Assembly: GCA_950097015.1 (NCBI GenBank)
Contig: CATNEN010000007.1
Coordinates: 6,748,001 to 6,812,000 of the forward strand
From: Macrostomum hystrix
Lineage: Eukaryota; Platyhelminthes; Macrostomidae
Direction of reading: 5' to 3'
Length of the DNA: 64,000 nt
Shown: positions 54,806-64,000 of the stretch, piece after piece
How positions within the stretch are numbered: the stretch's first letter is position 1
Layout of the letters: each line of letters begins with the position of its first letter
The notes under the pieces: generated by a model
What the model saw: the letters and a program-made list of their open reading frames with translations, nothing else
Told to the model about the DNA's origin: nothing
The model's database searches: none
Made by a program: the position numbers and the translations under genes

Positions 54806-57733
54806 TTAGTAGGCTATATGCACATCCCGCTGAAAATTTTGCCCGCCATGCCGGCGCATGCGGCCGCTTTCAGTTGTGTTTGGCGGCGGCTGCTGATCCG
54901 GGCTCGGTGAGCGCAGCGTCCGCTGGCTGCCGGCGCTGCTGCACTGACTCAGTGTGGCTGGGCTGCTTCTCGGCTGCCGGTTTTCAACGATCTCTTCGTC
55001 GTCGACCTGAGGCGGCGGCGGTGTTGCGGGCGGCGTTTTCACCGGTGCGGTTGTTGAAAAATATGCGCTGTGTACGCGGCTCCGCAGGCCGCTGCTGTAA
55101 ACGTCGTCGCCTTCGATGCCGCAAATGGCATAGCTGAAGTCGCCCCCCGACTGCATTATTGACACCATGGACGAGGACAGCGATGACGTCATCGACGTTC
55201 GTTTACCTGGCGCCGTTAGGTAAGTGGCCCGCACCAGCTCCTCGCAGCGGCGCCTTCGAGCGTCCAACATCGGGTGCATCCGCCTGGCTCTGGCGGCCGC
55301 AGCGCCGGCGCCGACGAAGTCCGCCGCCCCCGGACCGGCCTGGCCACCCAGCTGAACGCGGCCGAGCCGCGCCGGCAGCCCGGTGCCTGCAGGTGCAGCG
55401 GCGCCTGGTCGCAGGCCGGCTGACGAAGCGGAGCCGGAACTAGAGACTGAGACGAACTGTCGGCGATGTTGCGGTTTGCGCCACTGCGGTAGCTCCAGGT
55501 GAACATCGATCAGCTGCATAGGCAGCATCTAGGGGTTGGAATACGGGTATAAAGAGCATGTTGTAACTCGATCTACTGAATTGCATGGGAGCCCCGAATA
55601 AGGTTTCACTGAAAGGACAAGCCAAGCAGATAGACCACGGGGCTTTTTCAAATACCCCCATTTTTCTTTCTTCTATCTCCTAAAATATTCAACTAATCGC
55701 AATGAAAATCCTGAATACGAAGTAAAATTTTCCGCTGTGTCCGATTAAACAACTTCCGGAATCACAAAACATCGGCATCGTCGTGATATTCAACGATTCT
55801 CGTCGAAGTGTCTCTGGGCAAGAACCAAAAAATGTAGGCATCATTTTTACTACGAGCTCGTATTGTGGATTGATTAAATCGTAATTTTTTTCATTTTTTA
55901 ACTAATAAAGATTTGCCATAGAAGTTTATGCAGAGCAATGCTACTTGTCCTTGTCACCAGGACGTTAAACAAGAATCGCTGAATATCTTGACGATGCTGA
56001 CTCGGACGGCTTGGAAAATGAGTTCATCATAAAGAGCGGAAAATTTAGATCCCTGTGGTGGAATTTCCTGAAAATCGGTCATCGGTTTTGGAGCTGTCGT
56101 GAAGTAGGCAGGGGGGTATTTGAAACAGCTGGTGGTCTTTCTGCTGTCAAGAGCCAAGCAAACCCCTGGCTTGTTTCGCAACTTCTTACCTGAACCTGAG
56201 CATTTTCGGCGTCAACCGATCGACGCACTGGTCCGGCAGTGCTGATGCTTGATTGCCGCCGTTCCTTCTGCTTATCTGCGCCGTCATCGGTGGCTAAGTC
56301 TGGCGCTGCAACAGCCAATGGCATCGTTGTCGAACTCCTCGGCCGCTGCACCAGACCGAATGGCAGCGGCGCCGCCTGCCAGCCGGACATCCGTCCAGCT
56401 GTCGACTGCTCCTCGAGCCTGGCGGTCAGACGGTTGCCGCTGCCACGAACGCTGCCGGCGCCGCCCCCGCTAATACTGGCGTTGGTTCGATGCGACTCAC
56501 CTGCGCCTGCTGGCCAGCGGCGGCTCCACTGGCCCAGGGGCCGCACCCGACCCGAACTCGAGCCTGATGCGCCCGTGACTGCACAGCTGCCGCCTCCGCT
56601 GCCTTGGAATTGTGGCGCCAACGAAGACGCAACGGTTGTGGTCGTTAACGAGCCGATGCTGGACTTTCTTGGACTGCGGAATCGGCCATGTGCATATTTA
56701 CTGCGGGATTCCTTGAACAGAGCTGCTTTTAAGTAAAATTTGCACTTTTATTCGACGTTTCTATTCTAAGCGGCAACTACCTTTGCTTATTTGATAGGCA
56801 ACATTGTTCCATTATCGTAGCCTATGACAATTCAGCTCTGGGTTTAACTCCTTCAGATTGAGTCATTTTACTGGCAGGCAGTCAGTCAGACAACCCTTTC
56901 TTCTCGTGACCGTTTCCTGCGTTCTTTTGTGTGCACCCTCATATGCGAACTCGCAGTAGTCAACTATACTGGCAATGGAATTTTCGCTTTGATTTTTTGC
57001 GATATCGCATGCCCTTGAATTGAATGGCTATATCCCATACTTTCGCTTTTTCACAATACAAGAGCTAGACAGTATGAGAAACGCTAACTGGAAGCGATCT
57101 CATAGCACCTGTTGTCAATTACTCGTAAACGTTAATGCATACTTACTTGGTCATTAGTATCCAGGACTAACCTTCATTCACAGTCTGCATATTTTAGGTC
57201 CTAGACAAGCTAAATTCTGTTTTTTTCGCCAGTCACTCCTGACTCAGTGAATAATAAATTATAAACATGTACCGACAAGCATAGCAGGTGTCCTAACATT
57301 GTGCACAGCTCTGGCAGGCAGCTCCAAACAGCACTAAATCGATAACCGACTTGCACTTGCATTTGACCCTGCATACAACTGAGCACCTATCGACTCTAAA
57401 AGCCAAAATTTCCTGTTCCGGAGTGACGAAAGCTCACCTGAGTCCACCAACAGCAACGCCGCTATCGTTAGTCGCCGCCACCGCCAGTTGTCGTCGACGT
57501 TTGGTCGTGGCAGGATGCGCTTTAGTACCGGCCAGAAAGCCGCCGCCGACAACGCCGACAACGCTGGCTATTGTGAGGCCGCCGCCGAGGGCTGCCGACG
57601 TCGCTATGGAAGCCGTAGATCCAGCGGCAGGCATAGATGACGATGTTGTGGACGCTGGTCCTGTCAGGAACTGCAGCGGCAGCTGAAGCTCTAGCTGGAG
57701 AATGCTCGCAGCCGATGCCGCTTCTTCAACCAT
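54806..57733 (-). CDS. unrecognised multi-exon gene (Pro/Ser-rich, possible membrane segment)
   Basis: Read leftward, coding-like GC-rich blocks are separated by AT-rich introns: 57733-57438 ends at donor cag|gtgagc; a block about 56621-56190 ends at cag|gtaaga; and 55528-54806 starts after an acceptor ccctag and runs to a stop. The first block has a Gly/Ala/Val-rich hydrophobic stretch (GGGLTIASVVGVVGGGFLAG) followed by TKRRRQ, consistent with one membrane span and a basic stop-transfer. The rest is Pro/Ser/Gly-rich, with TPPATPPPPQVDDEEIVENR in the last block. Exon limits, the start and a possible 49-nt intron at 56452-56500 are unresolved. No family recognised. Confidence 0.35.
55630..56135. 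mobile_element. fold-back/MITE-like element, copy 2
   Basis: Outer arms tttttcaaatacccc (55645) and ggggggtatttgaaa (56110) and inner arms gatattcaacgattctcgtc (55786) and caagaatcgctgaatatctt (55970) are inverted relative to each other. It lies in an intron of the minus-strand candidate gene. Confidence 0.6.
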
Positions 57734-60700
57734 CGCAATTTCTTATCGCACTCTTGAGCTGCTCCCGTTTACCTGCTACTTCTCACTCGGGAGCTGCAGT
57801 TTTCTGGCCATTGCGGGAGGCTTTTAATGCAAGCAAGCAATCCTATAATATCATGTCTGTGTGCTTAGCCAGCAAGCTGAAGAGTGAATTAAGCCTGGAA
57901 ATTTGCTGCAAGGATGGGGCTGCAAGAGTGCTGTCTGTGTGGCCAGGCTCTCAGGCCGTGATACTATTTTTAAGTCGCTTCCTCTCGCTTGCCCGCTCAG
58001 CCTAGTCTTGCACCATGCGGCGCGAGTGAGGCTCGCAATTCACTTTCTGCGAATGGCGAACTCGCCCGCATTTACCTTTATGGGCCGCGGCGTAGACTTC
58101 TTTTTAAGCGCAGACCTTCCCGGCCACTTAGCCAAACCAATCCGCCTTGGTGGCCGCTTGGGCTGCAAATGCAAACAATGCATCAATTAAATCGCTCCGC
58201 AACCACCTCACCTACTTTGCTCCGTTCCAGCTGCCCACTTTAGCCCCAGTCATACTTACCCCACCGAGTCCACTCTCTTAATAAACACACACGCACACAC
58301 ACGCACACATGGTATTGCGGCCTGAGATCGCGCGGAACACATGCGGTTTTTGCCTTGCGGTGCATGATGAGGACAGCTCTAAACAATTCTATAGCAACTG
58401 CTAAAGACACAGACGCATACCCAGTGGCTAGAGACACAGAATCTACATTAACTGAATGAATAGATTCGACAGAAAGGGTGGAGGGGGCAGGTCATAAACT
58501 TACCACTTGGCAGCCGCAATCGACCCGTGGTGTTAAGAGACACCATTTAAATACTTTTTAAAGCGAGCTTGCTTAGTCGAATGAAAAGACCCATCATTTC
58601 GTAGCTGTTAAGTACAGATCATTGACCCGTTGTGATGGACTGCATCATTATTTAAGCACTCCCTCATTACTGCATGTTTGAGCTAACACAGTTGCTATGT
58701 GCATTGCTTAAGACTAATGTTACACATAGAAGAACGTGCCACTCGAACGTATTATATTAAGCGTCTACATAGGCTGTGATCCAATTGTGTTGTCAGGTTA
58801 TAGATATCTCGTGCTATATTCAAGTCATCTCAATTAAACCACGTGAGTCTTCAGGACTAGTGTTACTTGCTCATTTCACAAAATTTTAAACTTTAAACCC
58901 GAAAGAGCATAAAAATATTGCTTTTTTACGCACCCACTGTTTAATTGCAGCAAAATTTATTTGCGCGAGCGAGAAAAAAGAAGAAAAATACGCCAATGAG
59001 GATGCGTATCAGCTCACGAAAGCATGTTTTTGTTTTAAATTTAAAAATCGTAATTTTTTTATTTAACTTTCAGACAGCACTAATTTATGACGGCGTCGTA
59101 TCATAGCTTAATTTATTAAGCCTACAACACAGCTATGTTTGCGTTTAGCTTGATATCGTCAATCATCTTAAGGGTTCACTAAAGGTCGCGTACCCTCAGA
59201 TATAGGCCTAATCTCTATTTTCGAGCACACGATGCATGATCCGGACTATTGGGCCTATGGCTACCAGTTGCAGTTTGCAGTCTGGTCTCTGGTTTCAGTT
59301 TTTATAAACATTTCTTTAGGCCTATCACCATTAGACTAAGCCTAACCATATAATCATATAATTCATAGTCACGATTATGTCCTTTATATGCCAGAATTTT
59401 TGGCATTCTTTCGTTTTTTCATTTCGCATCATTCTTATGATCCCTGACCATTGTTCATCGTTCATGCGATGATTGGGGCTTTTGCTATACAATCCCCATT
59501 AAAATCATCAAAAATATATCATTTGCATAATTTCAGCAGCAATCGCTCAGGCTTATATGTCTCCTGGTTCATTCCAGTCAATGAAATCGTTTGAATAGTT
59601 TTTCATTGGGCTGTTGAGCTACTTAATGGAAGTTCCTCAAAAGTGAGCATTCTCAACTTCAATTTCAATAGCTAGGCCTATGAAGTATGAAGGTACCTAT
59701 ACTATATATATATTCTGTTTTGTCCTACAATCCTTAACACAGTAATTTTGTATGTGTTTTAATGGGAGGGGATGGTTCGACATAAGTGAGGTGGGGGTGG
59801 CAGCATACTGCTCCAAGCAAATACTGCCTTACTATGTTCCATGCCCTTTGTTTGTTTGGAGTAATGGAAATAGATCATTTAAACTTCAAAAATATTCACT
59901 TTTTTACAATCCCTTACACACATTTCTGATTTCTTAGTGATTGTATACTCTGCTTTCAGTTTAGTACCACTATACTAAATAATCCCACCATAATGATTCT
60001 AAATGATTAATAATTGGAGGGGATCATAACACAAAAGTGAATGTAATGCTTAGCTACTTAGTTTTCTGCTGTCTATTGTTGCCATTTTTGTTGATATTGT
60101 TGCTTCCATTTGAAATGATGCAGAATCGATATGGTAGTTTGAATATTACATTCTATCATCTTTTGTTGTCATTGTTGTTGATGTTATAGTCTTTATCTGT
60201 AATGGTTCAGAATTAAGGTGATAATACTATGAATTACAGATAAAACAACACTTCTGGGTCCATATTGTTCTATTTAATAATTTCAATGAGGTGCAAAATC
60301 AGGGATGGTAATATCAATGAATTCAAAATGTTTCTAGTATATGCCTTAAATTTGAGGTAGAACAAATGTTTGAATTAAACACAGAAAGTTGCACTCTTAA
60401 GGAATTTGTATTTATGTTTGACATTTTTCAAACATATTAAAACAAAACGAAATTTCTTACATATCCAGATAAATGTGTCACACAATGACAATAGTAGAAA
60501 ATAAGATGAATGTTTTTAAATGAATATGTATTGTATTTTAAATAAGCTTTAAGCTTCTCTAAAAGCTTAGGATGTAAGCTGCTAAGTAACATTTTTTTGC
60601 TGCAGAGACTAATTTTAGGCATACTTTTCATTAAGATGTTTTAATGATGTTTAAAACTTATCTTTAGACTTTGTAATTAGTTATAACCTCAAAAAAAGTT

Positions 60701-61628
60701 TATGAAATTAGATTCAAATTTGCTTACTAGCACAAAAAGCCATAGTGTTTAGTTTCTTGTGTTTAGCCAATTGCTAGTCCTATTCATTTTCTCTATTTTG
60801 TATATTTTTACTTATTGTCAAACTAGGGTTCCAATTGAATGTCGTTGTCCAATGAAATAGAGTCCAGTCCCACAGTTTTTCTTATGGCTGTAGAGTCAGG
60901 AATTAGCAAGTTATGGTGTCTTACAACTTGTAGTGCTTTGTATATTCATACTCTGGTTGTCCTGTGTATTTGAAAATAGCTGAATTAATATTAGATTTTT
61001 CATTGTATAGTCCATGTATGATATGCAAAGGCTTTTGCTTAGGTATTTGCTAATTTAGTTGTGGATTTTTTGTCTTTGCACTGTCCCTATATAAATGTGT
61101 CCATGTCCATCCATGCAGTATGAAGCCATGTAAAAGTTCTGAACTATAAAGTGGCACATATGCCAAAGATACCACCTCCAAATGGAACAGGAGAAATATG
61201 AGTCACATGTATCCACCATTGCAGGACTCTACTATTTGTTCAAATATTCAAATATGCAAAAAAGTGGCTGAAATAAAAAGTTTCAAATTGTAATTTTTGA
61301 AGTTGAAATTGTTCCATAGAAATTCGAACTCAAAATTTTTTAAATTCAAATTTAAACTTAAACTTTTAGCATCTGTAGATATTATTATGAAATGTAAAAT
61401 ACGAGCAAATATAATTATTGTAACTTTTAGAATCGAATCATGGTTACTGTGCCTACCAGGCCTTAAAAGCCAGTGCTAGTCAATGTTGTTTTTGCTAGTG
61501 TTTTGTTTTCATCTTATCTAAAATTATTATTTCGTTGCTTTAGAGATAGACAATTAAGATCTGGATTATCGATTTGGCTTTTTGTCAATCATTTCAAGTC
61601 CCGTCGGTTCTCAAGCGCGGCGCCTCAA
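57734..61628. other. intergenic region upstream of the Emi-like gene
   Basis: Partly GC-rich to 58.2 kb (may hold 5' exons of the minus-strand gene), then AT-rich. A (CA)n tract lies at 58285-58310. No domain-bearing frame was found in 58.4-61.6 kb. Confidence 0.4.
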
Positions 61629-62889
61629 ATGATAAACATGGACAGTGTGGAAAGATCTGCTGCTGCCGCCATTGGCACAGCTGACCGGGCATCTGTCCCA
61701 GTGATGGACAGCGGCTTATTCACTGACTCCGGCATCGGGACAACCCTGCCACTGACGGAGGCTGAAGCCGAGTCGGCCAGTCGGTCTCAGTCGCTCTGCT
61801 TCCGCGACATGATGGAGCAGCTGCCGCCAGCGCACAGGCAGGGCGTGAAGCGGCTCATCGGGCACGCGCAGCGGCAGAAAAATCCCCGCCTGATCGGCAC
61901 GCGGATCGCCGTTGAAGCTGTGGACTTTCTCAGCGAATTAGACGACTATGATGCCTCTGGATTTTTGCTGGACTGTCTGTTTAAACGGGCGGCTTTCGAT
62001 GCCGCCACCTGCAGTCGAATGCGCCTCGTCAGCTCGCGATGGTGCCGCATCGTTGACAGGTGAGCCCGACTGGCGAAAGTCGCCCATTTCTCTAGCCCCA
62101 ATTCGCACGAAGGGCAGTGGGATACTGTTGAGCTGATGAGGGCAGTGAAAGACTGTGGTTAAAAAATTCACCTCCACCCCTTTAATTCTCCTCCTATTCA
62201 GGCATTCGCCTGTCCGAGCTCCCACCAGGCGCATGAAGCCGATTTCAGCAATCAGCAAAGAAACCCGTCGTCGTCTTCGCCGACGTCGGCATCATCGCCG
62301 GGCCACGCTGGACAGTTCATCATCTTCCGCTGACAATTCAATGCTAGAAAATTTCTCCAGTCGACGAAGCAGCTTTTCGGCCGCCTCCACAGTTATTCTC
62401 GCCAGCAGCCGGACTCTGGGAGCCACGCAGGCTGCCGCAGAGTCACCGGCTCCATCAACGTCCAGCCCTGCCTGGCACGTGCAGCCGCCGCGACGCGCCT
62501 CGCTGATGACTGTCCCGATTGCCTTAGCCAATCAGGATGCATCCGACGCATACGACTGTGCCGGCGATGACACCGCCGTTGTCGGCGGCGGCGGCCTATT
62601 CGACGCATTCGTAGCCGAGGGCAAGCGGCTGGTGAACCGGCAATTCCTGCGCCACTGCCCCCGGTGCCGCTGGCCTGCGATGGTAGACCCGGACACACGG
62701 ATCGGCCGCTGCACCCGGCCTGAGGCGGAGTGCGGCTTCGCCTTCTGCTCCAACTGCCTAGCTGATGGCCATCTGTACCGACACTGCCCATTCCAGATGC
62801 GCACCAGCCCCATCAAGCTGCCGCCGCCCACGCCTACCGGGCCGCCCAGGCTGCGGCTGAGCTTGAAGAAGCGGCTCCAGCGATTGTAG
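61629..62889 (+). CDS. Emi1/Emi2-type (FBXO5/FBXO43) APC/C inhibitor
   Basis: Exons 61629-62059 and 62202-62889 give 372 residues. The ATG at 61629 or 61638 is possible (MINM). Near the N terminus are two adjacent DSG motifs (DSGLFT 27-32, DSGIGT 33-38) like the beta-TrCP phosphodegron of Emi1. A weak F-box-like helical segment lies at ~95-144 (FDAATCSRMRLVSSRWCRIV). A Ser/Arg-rich linker is followed by the zinc-binding region C296-C299...C314, C321, C326-C329, H334, H338/C339, and the chain ends SLKKRLQRL. The final Arg-Leu matches the Emi C-terminal tail that contacts the APC/C. In the cell it would block APC/C-driven ubiquitination to control mitotic or meiotic timing. FBXO5 versus FBXO43 cannot be decided. 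Confidence 0.82.
62060..62201 (+). other. Emi-like gene intron
   Basis: 142 bp, gtgagc donor and ttcctattcag-like acceptor; phase 2, restoring an Arg codon. Confidence 0.8.
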
Positions 62890-63045
62890 AGATCGCGATT
62901 ATCATTATTGATTCCGTCCCGAGTGTTTCACTGAGGCCGCTAACTCTTGTGCTTTGTCCAGCAACTGGATTTGTAAACATTGACGCGACTATTGGCAATC
63001 AGTACCTTTTTCTTAGAAGATTGATTATTTGGCGATAGTGATTAC
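62890..63045 (+). other. Emi-like gene 3' flank
   Basis: Short T-rich region with no canonical aataaa seen before the array. Confidence 0.4.
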
Positions 63046-63660
63046 ATTTGCCACCACACCCTCCAGGGTTCTTCTGTACGTCTGCCACCACCCCCTCCAG
63101 GGGTGTTCTGTTCATCTGTCACTACCCTCTCAAGGGGTGTTCTGTTCATCTGTCACTACCCTCTCAAGGGGTGTTCTGTACGTCTGCCACTACCCCCTCC
63201 AGGGTTCTTCTGTACTTCTGCCGCTACTCCCTCCAGGGTTTTTCTGTACTTCTGCCGCTACTCCCTCCAGGGTTTTTCTGTACTTCTGCCGCTACTCCCT
63301 CCAGGGTTTTTCTGTACTTCTGCCGCTACTCCCTCCAGTGTTCTTATGTACTTCTGCCGCTACTCCCTCCAGGGTTTTTCTGTACTTCTGCCGCTACTCC
63401 CTCCAGTGTTCTTATGTACTTCTGCCGCTACTCCCTCCAGGGTTTTTCTGTACTTCTGCCGCTACTCCCTCCAGGGTTCTTATGTACTTCTGCCGCTACT
63501 CCCTCCAGTGTTCTTCTGTACTTCTGCCGCTACTCCCTCCAGTGTTCTTCTGTACTTCTGCCGCTACTCCCTCCAGTGTTCTTCTGTACTTCTGCCGCTA
63601 CTCCCTCCAGTGTTCTTCTGTACTTCTGCCGCTACTCCCTCCAGGGTTCTTCTACACGTC
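63046..63660. repeat. 34-bp minisatellite after the Emi-like gene
   Basis: About 18 copies of ctactccctccagtgttctt ctgtacttctgccg with tgttctt/ggttttt/ggttctt variants. The 34-bp length makes every frame cycle through all three phases, and none contains a stop, so ~200-codon frames are open in all forward phases. Confidence 0.95.
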
Positions 63661-64000
63661 TGCCATCAGTATACTTTAGTATACTTCAATATCTGATATA
63701 CTTCAGTTTGTGCTGCAATGATTAAGGAACTCTAACTCGCTGGTCAGTTATTACTGCGAGATGAAAGCTTTTAATTTCATTTGATTTTTATGTCACTTTG
63801 CAGTGTCTTTTATTGCAGTGTCAGGCTTTTGTACGATATACCTTCCCCAGTTGGTCGTATTTTTGTTATCAATGTTTTTATTTGACCGTCCCTGCATTTT
63901 GTGTTGTACCAACCGTATGCTTGCACCGCTTGTACGAAAGCATTCAGGTTATTATTAGCCTCTGACAGATTTGGATCTGCAACTTTTATTTTCTAATTTG
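63661..64000. other. right-edge spacer
   Basis: AT-rich, no gene or repeat recognised. Confidence 0.3.

Noticed and set aside
63029-63725. Three overlapping ~200-codon frames in the forward strand.
   Set aside because: They arise because the 34-bp repeat lacks stops in all phases; no domain, and the same amino-acid text appears in every frame.

Overview
The window is nuclear DNA from an animal. Genes are split by short GT-AG introns, two conserved metazoan cell-cycle genes are present, and a large share of the sequence is transposable elements and tandem repeats. GC-rich exons sit in AT-rich, minisatellite-laden spacers. A repeat-rich invertebrate such as a free-living flatworm or another lophotrochozoan would fit, but no sequence read here fixes the species.

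Layout. 1-2.15 kb: the C-terminal helicase half of a Helitron (+), cut by the window edge. 2.4-6.1 kb: a 31-bp satellite with a 1,267-bp higher-order duplication, bordered by a 44-bp repeat family. 6.2-9.2 kb: a ~0.6-kb duplicated segment, one copy of which is joined to a small RPA1-like OB-fold reading frame, plus a polyQ/zinc-knuckle fragment. 10.0-13.1 kb: non-autonomous elements with a terminal hairpin and minisatellite cores, and two further arrays. 13.6-18.5 kb: a decayed non-LTR retrotransposon. 20.0-22.7 kb (-): five exons of the N-terminal half of another Helitron (coiled coil, OTU protease, Helitron-like N domain, start of Rep). 23.1-24.4 kb: an inverted second copy of the hairpin/minisatellite element. 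26.5-27.3 kb: a 61-bp satellite. 27.5-34.4 kb (-): a broken multi-exon gene with Ulp1-like protease and PHD-finger pieces, split by a near-pristine Copia element (27,862-32,506). 34.5-37.1 kb (-): a truncated Ty3/gypsy gag-pol that carries a cold-shock-like domain. 38.5-39.9 kb (-): a MULE-like transposase. 40.15-43.73 kb (-): an intact RTE-like retrotransposon with a 17-bp tandem array at its 5' end, inserted into a 177-bp repeat.

The right third holds the host genes. A nine-exon CHK2-type FHA-kinase gene (+, 45,692-51,731) has minisatellites in two introns and a 25-bp array of ~70 copies downstream that shares its core with one intronic array. An unrecognised proline/serine-rich gene is likely on the minus strand at 54.8-57.7 kb. 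A two-exon Emi1/Emi2-type (FBXO5/FBXO43) APC/C inhibitor lies at 61.6-62.9 kb (+), followed by a 34-bp array. CHK2 and Emi proteins both act in cell-cycle control. Their proximity here (about 10 kb) is noted without claiming co-regulation.

The most unusual observations are the cold-shock domain embedded in a gypsy Gag-Pol between zinc knuckle and protease; the RTE-like ORF that runs through its own (TTG)n tail into host DNA; the tandem 5' monomers of that element; Helitron parts (helicase, OTU/Rep and possibly an RPA-like OB fold) scattered as separate pieces; a 28-nt exon encoding the HUH motif; and one minisatellite family occupying two places around the CHK2-like gene.
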